A stretch of 64,000 nucleotides of DNA, from NCBI GenBank assembly GCA_037719575.1, contig JBBJMF010000001.1, forward strand, positions 1 through 64,000, written 5' to 3'. Position 1 is the first letter of the stretch, and every line of letters starts with the position of its first letter. Origin of the DNA: JAWWPG01 sp037719575. Lineage in GTDB: Bacteria > Actinomycetota > Actinomycetes > Propionibacteriales > Nocardioidaceae. This document shows positions 25,426 through 33,022 of this stretch, one piece after another. Both the position numbers and the translations under genes were made by a program. The notes beneath the pieces are model-generated. The model did not search any database, was not told where the DNA came from, and worked only from the letters and a program-made list of their open reading frames with translations.

Positions 25426-26378
25426 GTCAGCACCACACCGACGGTTGTCATCGCGAGCTGTGCCAGGGCCACCGGAACCAGCCAGACCCAGGCGAGGCGC
25501 TGCAGCTGGTCCTCCCGCAGCCGCGGGAACGCGACCCGCACCCAGATCACCACGAACGCGACGAGGCCCGTCTTAGCCAGGGTCCACAGCCAGCCGAGCT
25601 GGTCCGACCACGGCCCCTGCCAGCCGCCGAGGAAGAGGACGGTGGTCAGCGCGGACACGACCACGATGCCGGCGTACTCCGCGAGGAGAAACAGCGCGAA
25701 GCGGATGCCGGTGTACTCGGTATAGGGACCGAAGATGATCTCGGCGTCGGCCACCGGCATGTCGAACGGCGGCCGCTGCAGCTCGGCCAGGCCGGCGACG
25801 AAGAACACGACGAGGGCTGGAAGCTGCCACAGCAGCCACCACGGGTTCCACGCCGCCGCGATGGCGGCCAGCGAGATGCTGCCCGCGGCCATCGCGGCCG
25901 AGACCGCAGCGAGCACGAACGGCAGCTCGTAGGCGAGCAGCTGTGCCGCGACCCGAAGCGCCCCAAGCAAGGAGAACTTGTTCGCGCTCGACCAGCCGGC
26001 CATCAGCGACCCGACGACCCCGATACTCATAACGGCGAGCGCGAAGAACAGGCTCGGGTCGACCCAGGTGCCGGCCAGGTCCGGTGACAACGGGATCACC
26101 GCGAGCACGACGAGGTACGGGATCAGCGCCACGGCGGGGGCCAGCCGGAAGACCGGTCCGTCGGCGGCTGCCGGGACCACGTCCTCCTTCTGCGCGAACT
26201 TGACACCGTCGGCGACGAGCTGTGCCCAGCCGTGGAAGCCGCCGGCATACATCGGCCCTACTCGTGACTGCATGTGGGCCATCGCCTTGTGCTCGGTCTG
26301 GCCGACAAGCAGCGGCAGCACGAGAAACGCCGAGAGCACCGCGACGGTGCGCCAAACCATGTCCCACCAGTCGATCAT
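25422..26378 (-). CDS. nuoH: NADH-quinone oxidoreductase subunit H (second cluster)
   Basis: 318 residues, ND1-type, eight spans, forming the quinone-entry channel with NuoB and NuoD. Conserved cytoplasmic loops are present: HMQSRVGPMYAGGFHGWAQ, ADGVKFAQKEDVVP, ELQRPPFDMPVADAE and FGPYTEYTGIRFALF. Shorter than the main copy (422), which carries N- and C-terminal extensions. An AGGACC lies just before ATG 26378. The 155-nt gap to the flavoenzyme gene upstream is the only place for a promoter specific to nuoH-N. Confidence 0.94.
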   Translation of the reverse strand: MIDWWDMVWRTVAVLSAFLVLPLLVGQTEHKAMAHMQSRVGPMYAGGFHGWAQLVADGVKFAQKEDVVPAAADGPVFRLAPAVALIPYLVVLAVIPLSPDLAGTWVDPSLFFALAVMSIGVVGSLMAGWSSANKFSLLGALRVAAQLLAYELPFVLAAVSAAMAAGSISLAAIAAAWNPWWLLWQLPALVVFFVAGLAELQRPPFDMPVADAEIIFGPYTEYTGIRFALFLLAEYAGIVVVSALTTVLFLGGWQGPWSDQLGWLWTLAKTGLVAFVVIWVRVAFPRLREDQLQRLAWVWLVPVALAQLAMTTVGVVLT

Positions 26379-26533
26379 CGGGTCCTACTCGCGACTTCTC
26401 CGAAGCGCTGCATGACCCACCACACACTAGCGTCGCCGGGTCGCACCGCCGGGGGCAACCGCGGTGGCGACGGCTCGGGCACCGTGAACCTGTCGGCGCT
26501 TGGGGTGCCATCGCAGACACCCGGACGGGGCAC

Positions 26534-27718
26534 CTATCCGCGCGGTGGGTAGCGGAAGGCGCTGAGGTCGACGTGGCTCGTTCCAGTGGTTGCGAGCTGC
26601 GCCAGACACTCCCCGATCGCGGCCGAGTGCTTGAAGCCGTGGCCCGAGCAGGGTGACGCGACGATGACGTTCGGGCTCGTCGGATGACGGTCGATGATGA
26701 AACGGCTGCCGCGAGTCACGCTGTAGAGACACGCCCTTGCCTTGACGCACCGGCTGCCCAGGCCCGGGAGCCGGTGGCGCACGAACCCCTCGTACATCTC
26801 GTCGACCTCGTCCTGGGTGACCTGGCGATCGACCTCGTCGACGGTGGTGGACGATGTGTACTGCTCCCGGGCGACCTTCGCTCCGCCGTCCGGGCCGTCG
26901 ACCATCGGGAATCCGTAGATCATGTCCCGCCGCCCGCCACCACCCCAGATGTAGACCGGCAACCGATGGTACGCCTCGTAGTCGGACCTGTCGGCGAGGT
27001 CGAACCAAAACTGGACCTGGCGGTAGACCGTCATCTGGTCGGCGAGCTCCGGCACCAGCTGCGTCACCCACGGGCCGGCCGTGATGACGACCTGCGCCGC
27101 CTCAACAGTGCCCTTGGTCGTCTGGACTCGCACCCTCACTCCGTCGTCGTCGTACGCGAGCACCTGCTCGCCGAACCTGACCGTCGCGCCGGAACTTCTC
27201 GCGACCTGGAGCTGAGCGTCCACGCATCTCTCCGGTCGCAGGAAGCCGGCAGCCGGTTCGAGGTATCCCGCCTCCGAACCGGCCAGGGTGAACTGCGGGA
27301 AGCGTTGCTCGATCTGGGCAGTCGTCAGTCTCTGGTGCTCGATGCCGTGGTGCTCGGCGGCTGCGATCGTCTGGTCCAGGAAGTTCTCGTTCCCATGCAT
27401 CGCCTGGCTCTCTCGTGGCGCCATGACCAGACCACCACACTGCCGGAGCAGCTCGACACCCACCTGATCCTCGATCTCACGCCAGATCTCGTGCGAGCGC
27501 CGCACCAGAGGCACGTACTCCATTCCCTCACCGATCGCGAGGCGGGTGATCCGCGTGTCGCCGTGCGTCGACCCGAGCGCGTGCGGAGGAGCGAACCGGT
27601 CGATGCCGAGCACTGAGGCGCCGGCCTTCGCCAGCTGGTAGACGGTCGCGCTGCCCATCGCCCCCAGACCGACGACCACCACGTCATACCCCGGATTCGG
27701 CTGCGACGTGGTCGGCAT
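26534..27718 (-). CDS. solA: N-methyl-L-amino-acid (SolA/sarcosine) oxidase-type flavoprotein
   Basis: 394 residues from ATG 27718; ATG 27733 is an alternative, and neither has a ribosome site. FAD enzyme that oxidises N-methyl amino acids such as sarcosine or N-methyltryptophan to aldehyde, amino acid and H2O2. The dinucleotide loop VVVGLGAMGSATVYQLA (14 onward), HGDTRITRLAIGEG after it, and ARACLYSVT with the Cys that binds flavin covalently in MTOX/MSOX all fit. The C-terminal PCSGHGFKHSAAIGE is family-typical. It sits between nuoC and nuoH where nuoD would be expected, which says nothing clear about substrate. Confidence 0.85.
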   Translation of the reverse strand: MPTTSQPNPGYDVVVVGLGAMGSATVYQLAKAGASVLGIDRFAPPHALGSTHGDTRITRLAIGEGMEYVPLVRRSHEIWREIEDQVGVELLRQCGGLVMAPRESQAMHGNENFLDQTIAAAEHHGIEHQRLTTAQIEQRFPQFTLAGSEAGYLEPAAGFLRPERCVDAQLQVARSSGATVRFGEQVLAYDDDGVRVRVQTTKGTVEAAQVVITAGPWVTQLVPELADQMTVYRQVQFWFDLADRSDYEAYHRLPVYIWGGGGRRDMIYGFPMVDGPDGGAKVAREQYTSSTTVDEVDRQVTQDEVDEMYEGFVRHRLPGLGSRCVKARACLYSVTRGSRFIIDRHPTSPNVIVASPCSGHGFKHSAAIGECLAQLATTGTSHVDLSAFRYPPRG

Positions 27719-27746
27719 CTTGCGCAAGAGCATGACAGACGAATCC

Positions 27747-27776
27747 GGTCCGGGGCGGTGCTTACCGCCCCGGACC
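27747..27776 (-). terminator. Strong stem-loop between the anti-sigma-like gene and the flavoenzyme
   Basis: A perfect 13-bp inverted repeat GGTCCGGGGCGGT (27747-27759) / ACCGCCCCGGACC (27764-27776) around the loop GCTT. It lies 15 nt past the anti-sigma-like stop and 14 nt before ATG 27733. No U tract follows. It probably ends most transcription from the sigma operon, leaving the flavoenzyme to read-through or a promoter within the hairpin region. Confidence 0.6.
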
Positions 27777-27791
27777 GCAGTCGGAGGATGG

Positions 27792-28385
27792 TTACGTGAA
27801 GGCCTCGTCGAAGGCCGCGGCGGTGTCGGCGTTCCACTCGGCCGAGAACCCGCAGACGTTGACGACCCCGTTCGTCGCCGTGACGAGGTATCGCTTGCCG
27901 TCGGAGAAGGATACCGCCCCGTCGAGGGAGACCGTCGACAGGTCGGGGGAGGAGATCTCGACCTGCTCGGTGGCACCACCGCGGTACCAGTGGTCCACGG
28001 AGAGCAGCACCGTTCCTTCGCCGACCTCCACCACCGTTCCCGAGAACGCAACAGGCATCTCCGCCAGGACGTCAACCGAGAACGGCACACAGCTGCTGAG
28101 GCTGGTTCCAGCGCCAGCGATGGCCAGCTCCAACGGTCGGGCGCTGTTGGAGGCGCGCGGGTCCGTCGTGTCCTGGCCATTCTGCGCGATGGCATAGCCA
28201 CCCAGGCCGAGGACCATGATGGCCGCGGCGGCGGCCGGGACGCGCCATCGACGACTCTTGACGCTGCTCTGGTCATTCATCGTCGCCGCTACGAGATCGG
28301 CTACCCATGAGGAGGCCGGCCGCGTGGAATCGGCCGACGTGGTCGGGTCCGCGGCACGCAGCCGCTCTTCCAGGTCATCGGTCAT
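27792..28385 (-). CDS. Single-span membrane protein, putative anti-sigma partner
   Basis: 197 residues; ATG 28385 overlaps the sigma-factor stop as ATGA. A short cytosolic part (about 50 residues, basic at KSRRWR) precedes one span (VPAAAAAIMVLGLGGYAIA); the outer part of about 125 residues has two Cys (SSCVPFSVD, VNVCGFSAEW) and a beta-rich look. Coupling to an ECF sigma gene implies an anti-sigma or sensor role. The HxxxCxxC zinc anti-sigma motif is not present, so it is not a classic ZAS protein. Function is inferred from position. Confidence 0.55.
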   Translation of the reverse strand: MTDDLEERLRAADPTTSADSTRPASSWVADLVAATMNDQSSVKSRRWRVPAAAAAIMVLGLGGYAIAQNGQDTTDPRASNSARPLELAIAGAGTSLSSCVPFSVDVLAEMPVAFSGTVVEVGEGTVLLSVDHWYRGGATEQVEISSPDLSTVSLDGAVSFSDGKRYLVTATNGVVNVCGFSAEWNADTAAAFDEAFT

Positions 28386-28936
28386 GGCGGCCTCCTCTCC
28401 TGTACTTCTCTATGTCCGGGAGGGTCGTGGGCATTTCCGGCCGGTGTGGCCAGTTGGGCGAGCAATCGCTTGCGGGCCCGGTGGAGACGGATGCTCACCG
28501 CGTTGGCGCTGATGCCCAGGACTGTCGAGATCTCGGTCGGCGTCAACGACTCCCACGCCCATAGCCGAAGGAGCTCTCGGTCATCCTCCGAGAGCCGGCT
28601 CAACGCCTCGTGAAGCTCGATGTCGGCGACAGAGTCGTCTGGAGCTGTCTCCGACCGCGGTGCGTCGAGCATCGCCACTCGGGCGAGGAGACCACGCTGC
28701 CGCCGTTGCGCCCTCTGGGCGTTGTTGAGGCACAGCCGCGCCACGGCGTAGCACCAGGAAAGCGCACCCGACTCGGGAACGTCGTCAAGGCGTCTCCACA
28801 GCACCAAAAAGGTGTCCGCGACCACATCTTGCACCGTGTCGGGGTCGGTGCGCCGGGCGACGTATCGGCGCAGCGGCTCGGCCACCTCGAATGCGAGCTC
28901 TTCGAAGAGCTCCCCCCGATCGTGCATACGAGTCAC
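28382..28936 (-). CDS. ECF (sigma-70 family group 4) RNA polymerase sigma factor
   Basis: 184 residues from GTG 28936 (AAGG upstream); ATG 28927 is possible. Region 2 has the -10-binding helix VVADTFLVLWRRLDDVPES and SWCYAVARLCLNNAQRAQRR; region 4 has the helix-turn-helix TPTEISTVLGISANAVSIRLH with RARKRL. Region 3 is absent, as in ECF factors. Target promoters are unknown; the tail (about 20 residues) is basic/Pro-rich. It starts 61 nt past the nuoC stop on the same strand, with the overlapping membrane partner downstream. No iron-sulfur or quinone link is visible. Confidence 0.9.
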   Translation of the reverse strand: MTRMHDRGELFEELAFEVAEPLRRYVARRTDPDTVQDVVADTFLVLWRRLDDVPESGALSWCYAVARLCLNNAQRAQRRQRGLLARVAMLDAPRSETAPDDSVADIELHEALSRLSEDDRELLRLWAWESLTPTEISTVLGISANAVSIRLHRARKRLLAQLATPAGNAHDPPGHREVQERRPP

Positions 28937-28997
28937 ATTGCCTTATGTCCAGCACCCACGCGGATCTTTCCCCGGTCCACTGAGTGGCCGCCCTGAG

Positions 28998-29561
28998 TCA
29001 CGGCCGCGGCGGCGGAATCGGCCAGACGTCGGGGTCGGGGACGCCGGGCGGACGGGTTCGACGACGGCTCGGCGCGGCCTCGTGGTCGGACTCCCCCGGC
29101 TCCTTCGCACCCGGCCAGGGCTTCGCCACCCGCGATGCCAACACGAAGTCCTTCCGCAGCGGGTGACCGTCGAACCCGTCCGGGAGCAGAAGCGTGTCGA
29201 GGTGATCGTGCCCGGTGAACGCGATGCCGAACATCTCGTGCGTCTCCCGCTCATGCCAGCCGGCGCCCGCGAAGACGCGACACACGCACGCGAGCTCGGC
29301 GCTGTCACGCGGCACCCGGGTGCGGACGAGGAGGGAGTCGACCCGACCGACGTGGAAGGAGGCCACATGCGCCAGCACGGAGAACCCGTCGTCGAGACAG
29401 TCGACTGCCGTGAGGAAGTCGAAGAAACCACACCCCAGCGTGTCCCTGGCGGTCAGCAGCGCAGCCGCCCACCTGGCTGGTTCGACGTCGAGGGTCGGCG
29501 GTCCGAAGCCGTCGTCCGGCAGGTCGCCGTACGCCGCTTCGACGTCCTGGAGCCAGCTCAC
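28998..29561 (-). CDS. nuoC: NADH-quinone oxidoreductase subunit C (second cluster)
   Basis: 187 residues from GTG 29561, overlapping the nuoB stop as GTGA. The 30-kDa subunit of the peripheral arm. The conserved GAGWHERETHEMFGIAFTGH and DGFDGHPLRKDF are intact. The tail carries KPWPGAKEPGES, which resembles the second-cluster NuoC proteins of other actinomycetes rather than the main copy. It would normally contact NuoD, and nuoD is not next to it. The nuo run breaks here. Confidence 0.93.
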   Translation of the reverse strand: MSWLQDVEAAYGDLPDDGFGPPTLDVEPARWAAALLTARDTLGCGFFDFLTAVDCLDDGFSVLAHVASFHVGRVDSLLVRTRVPRDSAELACVCRVFAGAGWHERETHEMFGIAFTGHDHLDTLLLPDGFDGHPLRKDFVLASRVAKPWPGAKEPGESDHEAAPSRRRTRPPGVPDPDVWPIPPPRP

Positions 29562-30184
29562 CCGCGACCTGAGGGCGGCCGGACCAGCGGCCGGGTCAGC
29601 CGGGCGGCGAGCGAGCGTCTGCCGAGGTCAGCAGGCTCGGCCGACGACGCTCCGGATGCGGCTCCGTAGCGGTCGGCGAGCGACTCGCCGGCGATCTTCT
29701 CCTGCAGCTTGACGATTCCCTGCAGCAGGGACTCCGGCCGGGGCGGGCACCCTGGCACGTAGACGTCGACCGGGATGATCTGGTCGACGCCCTTCGTCAC
29801 GCAGTAGGAGTCCCAGTAGGGGCCCCCGGAGTTCGCGCAGGACCCGAACGAGATCACGTACTTCGGGTCGGGCATCTGCTCGTAGAGCCGTTGCACGGCG
29901 GGCGCCATCTTGTCCGTCACCGTGCCGGACACCACCATCAGGTCCGCCTGCCGAGGACCCGGTGCGAACGGGATGACCCCCAGCCTGATGAAGTCGTGCC
30001 GTGCCATCGAGCTGGCGATGAACTCGATCGCACAGCAGGCCAGGCCGAAGTTGAACACCCAGAGCGAGTAGCGACGCCCCCAGCTCAGCAGGTACCGGGC
30101 CGGCTGCGGTGCCACCTGCTGCAGCGCACCGACCCGTGGCGGCGCCAGGTCGACCACGTGGGCGCCCGTCGTCGTCAGCTCCAC
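29558..30184 (-). CDS. nuoB: NADH-quinone oxidoreductase subunit B (second cluster)
   Basis: 208 residues from GTG 30184, overlapping nuoA by 10 nt. Carries cluster N2. FGLACCAIEFI gives the adjacent Cys pair, SFGSCANSGGPY the third Cys and PGCPPRPESLL the fourth. The C-terminal about 45 residues (after QEKIAGESLADRYG) are a Ser/Ala/Arg-rich extension not found in the other NuoB here. A redox-active N2 site implies the complex can pass electrons to quinone if a NuoD is supplied. Confidence 0.94.
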   Translation of the reverse strand: MELTTTGAHVVDLAPPRVGALQQVAPQPARYLLSWGRRYSLWVFNFGLACCAIEFIASSMARHDFIRLGVIPFAPGPRQADLMVVSGTVTDKMAPAVQRLYEQMPDPKYVISFGSCANSGGPYWDSYCVTKGVDQIIPVDVYVPGCPPRPESLLQGIVKLQEKIAGESLADRYGAASGASSAEPADLGRRSLAARLTRPLVRPPSGRG

Positions 30185-30552
30185 GTCAGGACCCCGGTCC
30201 GCCAGGCGTAGGCGAGCCCGACCACGACGATCCCGATGAACGCTCCCATCTCGACGATGCTCGCACCGCCGAGGTCCGCGAACACCGTCGCCCACGGAAA
30301 GAGGAAGACGGCGTCGACCGCGAACACGACGTAGAGGTAGGCGAAGACGTAGAACCGCACGTGCACCTGTGCCCAGTTCGATCCGACCGGGTCGACCCCG
30401 CACTCGTACGTCAGTGACTTCTGCCGGCTCGGCACGGTCGGTCGCAGCAGCCGGTTCGCGGACAGGATCGCGGCCACCAGGCCGACCCCGGCGAGGAGCA
30501 CGGTGAGTACCGGCAGGTACGACGTGAGATAGGCGTGGTAACCCGGGCTCAT
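30175..30552 (-). CDS. nuoA: NADH-quinone oxidoreductase subunit A (second cluster)
   Basis: 125 residues, ND3-type, three spans. The conserved SLTYECGVDPVGSNW loop with the Cys that senses the quinone site, followed by RFYVFAYLYVVFAVDAVFLFP, is intact. First gene of the second cluster. The ATG at 30552 lies after a 112-nt gap without an obvious ribosome site. Confidence 0.94.
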   Translation of the reverse strand: MSPGYHAYLTSYLPVLTVLLAGVGLVAAILSANRLLRPTVPSRQKSLTYECGVDPVGSNWAQVHVRFYVFAYLYVVFAVDAVFLFPWATVFADLGGASIVEMGAFIGIVVVGLAYAWRTGVLTWS

Positions 30553-30664
30553 CTGCTCAACCTAGTACCGGGGCTTGCACGGCGTGCCTCGACTCCGGTG
30601 CCGGCTGCGCGTGGTGACCATCTGTCGGGGCCGCTGGAGCAGCCGGGACACGTCATGATCGCCC

Positions 30665-30921
30665 TCAGCCGGTCGAGGTGTCTGTCCCCACGGAGGTGAA
30701 AACCACGACCAGGATCACGCCGCCGAGCACGGCGTGGGCGAGCAGGCTGTGCGCCCGGTGGACCAGGCGAACGGCGCGACCAGGCCACAGAGCGCGACGC
30801 CGAGGATGCCGAGCGCCAGCGCGGTCGTCGCCTAGGCCCGCTCTTGCTGTGGCCCGTAGGGGTAGCCGCCGGGACCGCCTGGTCCGGGGTACGGGTACTG
30901 CGGTGGTGGACCTGCCGACAT
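30665..30921 (-). pseudogene. Broken DUF4190-like membrane protein gene
   Basis: A good start (ATG 30921 with GAGGAG upstream) opens a Pro/Gly/Tyr-rich N-terminus (MSAGPPPQYPYPGPGGPGG) that meets an amber TAG at 30832-30834 (codon 30). The same frame then reads ATTALALGILGVALCGLVAP, the first span of a DUF4190 protein, and stops. The end of the domain (VLGGVILVVVFTSVG) continues in another frame to TGA 30665. About 20 expected residues between the two spans are missing. So one nonsense codon plus a deletion/frameshift are needed to explain it. Confidence 0.7.
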
Positions 30922-30982
30922 CGGCTACTCCTCGAAGAGGACGACTCACGAGCACCCTTTACTCGGTGAGCTGCAACGACAA

Positions 30983-31018
30983 AGGTCTGCGGGAGCCTTG
31001 AGCGACTCCCGCAGACCT
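30983..31018 (-). terminator. Rho-independent-like terminator
   Basis: Perfect 13-bp stem AGGTCTGCGGGAG (30983-30995) / CTCCCGCAGACCT (31006-31018) with a 10-nt loop, 22 nt after the stop of the membrane protein gene at 31041. On the minus strand the stem is followed by TT and then GTCG, a short U run. It ends the membrane protein transcript. Confidence 0.75.
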
Positions 31019-31040
31019 CATGGTCGATGCCTGGTGGACC

Positions 31041-31592
31041 TCAGTCCGTTGCATCCTTGCGCAGGAACGACAGGGCGGTGCCCGCCGCGATCAGGATGAG
31101 GCAGAGCCAGTAGATGAACCCGTGCCCCGTGAACTTACCGACGTCGACCCCGGCTGCCTCCGCTGCCCCAGTGTCAACGCCGGCCCAGGTGAGGCCGGCG
31201 ATGATCGTGAAGAGCAGGGCCGCGGCAAACAGACCGAGGACGGTCAGCCGCAGCGGGATCGGCAACGTCACATGGCCGAAGAGGCGTGCCGCAAGAAGGA
31301 GGGCGCCGATGAGTGCCAGCAAGACGCCGAACCAACCCCAGAAGCCGTGCCAGGCGTTGAAGTTGTCACCAAGCCCTCCGGCGCTGGCGGTGTAGTAGCT
31401 CGGGATCAGGGACAGGATGAAAGTGAGCACGCCCGCAGCGATGATTCCGAGGTCGTAGGGGTTGGTGCTCTGGACTTGTGCCTTCATCTGGTCGGCGTTG
31501 TAGCCGCCCGATGACCGGCCGGTGGGAGTAGCGCCGCCGGAACCCGGCGGAGGCGGCTCCGAGGGTGGAGGAGTCTGCGGAGTCTCGGACAT
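31041..31592 (-). CDS. Four-span membrane protein of unknown function
   Basis: 183 residues from ATG 31592, with AAGGGGA upstream. A Pro/Gly/Thr-rich cytosolic N-terminus of about 40 residues precedes four predicted spans (IIAAGVLTFILSLIPSYYT; FGVLLALIGALLLAARL; LTVLGLFAAALLFTIIAGLT; FIYWLCLILIAAGTALSFL). The layout is common in actinobacterial small membrane proteins with unstructured Pro-rich N-termini. No enzymatic residues were recognised. It has its own terminator. Confidence 0.7.
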   Translation of the reverse strand: MSETPQTPPPSEPPPPGSGGATPTGRSSGGYNADQMKAQVQSTNPYDLGIIAAGVLTFILSLIPSYYTASAGGLGDNFNAWHGFWGWFGVLLALIGALLLAARLFGHVTLPIPLRLTVLGLFAAALLFTIIAGLTWAGVDTGAAEAAGVDVGKFTGHGFIYWLCLILIAAGTALSFLRKDATD

Positions 31593-31758
31593 GGACGTAT
31601 CCCCTTGCATCGGTGGTAACAGCCACATGACTGTGGTGCCTCATGCTCCCACCAAGTCGTCCTCGATGGAGCCAAATACGTGGTTTTCGCGCGCCGGAGT
31701 GTCGCGCATCACGTCACGACGGCGTGCTGTCTCCTTGATGAACTCATGCAAGGTGTCC

Positions 31759-32222
31759 TCAAACAGTGGCGTGGCCGGTCGCGACGGCGATCAGCCGCAC
31801 CACCGCGAAGGCGAGCCAGGCGGCGACGACCACCTTCGTGAACGGCGATCCCACCCCCCGGGTGAGGTCAGGCGGCGGCCTTCGCCGTACGGCGCCGAGC
31901 AGCACGGTGAGCACCAGGGCGACCGCGGCCGGCAGCGCGACGAGAGCGACGGTTGGCAGCGACCGCGTCACCGACGCGAGCGTGGGCGAGGTACACCCAG
32001 GCGCGCGTCATCCCGCAGCCGGGGCAGGGCAGCCCGGTCGCCAACCGGAACGGGCACCACAGGTCCCCCCGCTGCGTCAGCGGGGTCGAGCAACGCGGCA
32101 GCGCACAGCCCCGCTGCCGAGAGGAGTGTCAGGCCGGCTGTCGGGACGCGACCGGACGCCCCAGCAGCGAGGACGGCGAACCGCGCCCGACCGTGGCCCG
32201 GGCTACTTGAGAGGACGGCCAT
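31759..32222 (-). pseudogene. DUF2752-type membrane protein gene with two frameshifts
   Basis: From ATG 32222, frame 1 encodes an N-terminal span (LTLLSAAGLCAAALLDPADA). At a run of six G (minus strand; 32065-32070) the DUF2752 core moves to frame 2: CPFRLATGLPCPGCGMTRAW, then VYLAHARVGDAVAAN. Near 31960 it moves to frame 3: VALVALPAAVALVLTVLL, then FTKVVVAAWLAFAVVRLIAV to TGA 31759. The Cys-Pro-Gly-Cys-Gly motif is the family signature. The span is 464 nt; two single-base insertions would make it 462 nt, exactly 154 codons. So this is either a recent decay or two sequencing errors. Confidence 0.7.
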
Positions 32223-32312
32223 CACTGGCTTTGAGCTTGCGGATCGCGATCAGGATGATGTCGATGATCGACCACCGCCTGCCGCGAGACGGCGCTTCCA
32301 CTTTCCCACAGC

Positions 32313-32738
32313 TCACCCGGGGAACTGGCGGTGGATATCTTGGCTCATCCGGACGATCGCGAGGTAGAACTCCAAGGTCATCCGGATGAACGCCAGATAG
32401 AGGACCACGACAACCCCACCGAGCAGGAAGATGAACACCCCTAGCCCGGCGCTTTGGCTCAACGTCGCAACGGTCCAGAACAGCCAGCCGAGAACGAGCA
32501 CGATGAGGGCCACGACGTATACGACCTTGACGATGATGGGGGTGATGAAGTGCTCGAAGCTGAAGTCGAACAAGGCTCCGAAGAAGCCCTTGCTCGAGGG
32601 CGGCTGTCCGCCGCCGGCGCTGGGGTACTGCGGAAAGCCCGTCGCCCCGGCTGCTGAAGGAAGCGGTCCACCGTACGGGGCTTGCCAGCCGGAAGGGGGC
32701 TGGCCTTCATCGGGACCCGGTGGGTATTGCTGTGACAT
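32313..32738 (-). CDS. DUF4282 family membrane protein
   Basis: 141 residues from ATG 32738, with GGGAGGACAG upstream. A Pro/Gly-rich N-terminus of about 45 residues, then GFFGALFDFSFEHFITPIIVK and two spans (VVYVVALIVLVLGWLFWTVA; GVFIFLLGGVVVVLYLAFIR), ending RMTLEFYLAIVRMSQDIHRQ. This matches DUF4282, found in many bacteria with unknown function. It is divergent from korA; 284 bp separate them. Confidence 0.85.
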   Translation of the reverse strand: MSQQYPPGPDEGQPPSGWQAPYGGPLPSAAGATGFPQYPSAGGGQPPSSKGFFGALFDFSFEHFITPIIVKVVYVVALIVLVLGWLFWTVATLSQSAGLGVFIFLLGGVVVVLYLAFIRMTLEFYLAIVRMSQDIHRQFPG

Positions 32739-33022
32739 CTGTCCTCCCGAGTTGTGCCGATGCCGTAGGTGATCGGCGCTGTTCGCCCACCAGTTGCGGG
32801 CCCGCGTCGCCATGCTTGCACTGCGCGCGGCTACTTGTCTGCATTTGAAGTGGGGTGGCCTCGGTGTTTGCCCTCCGAGTGCGGCCGACGAGTCTCTCGA
32901 GAGCCTCAGAGACGAAGATCGGGTGCCTGATGGTGGGTCGAACGCAAGGATCGCGGCGTAAACTGGCCGGGACGAGACGATCTTCGAGCGCGGTGGACGG
33001 CAACCGAAAGAGTGTGGCGGTG
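32739..33022. promoter_or_regulatory. Divergent intergenic region, DUF4282 gene and korA
   Basis: 284 bp between two divergent genes. An in-frame extension of korA to ATG 32855 exists, but its residues are not like any ferredoxin oxidoreductase. No convincing -10/-35, operator or hairpin was recognised. Confidence 0.3.

Noticed and set aside
28937..28997. Fragment of nuoD between nuoC and the sigma gene
   Set aside because: The 61-nt gap shows no NuoD motif in any frame.
32855..33022. korA starting at ATG 32855
   Set aside because: The extra 56 residues are basic and unlike any KorA; the conserved N-terminus starts right after GTG 33023.
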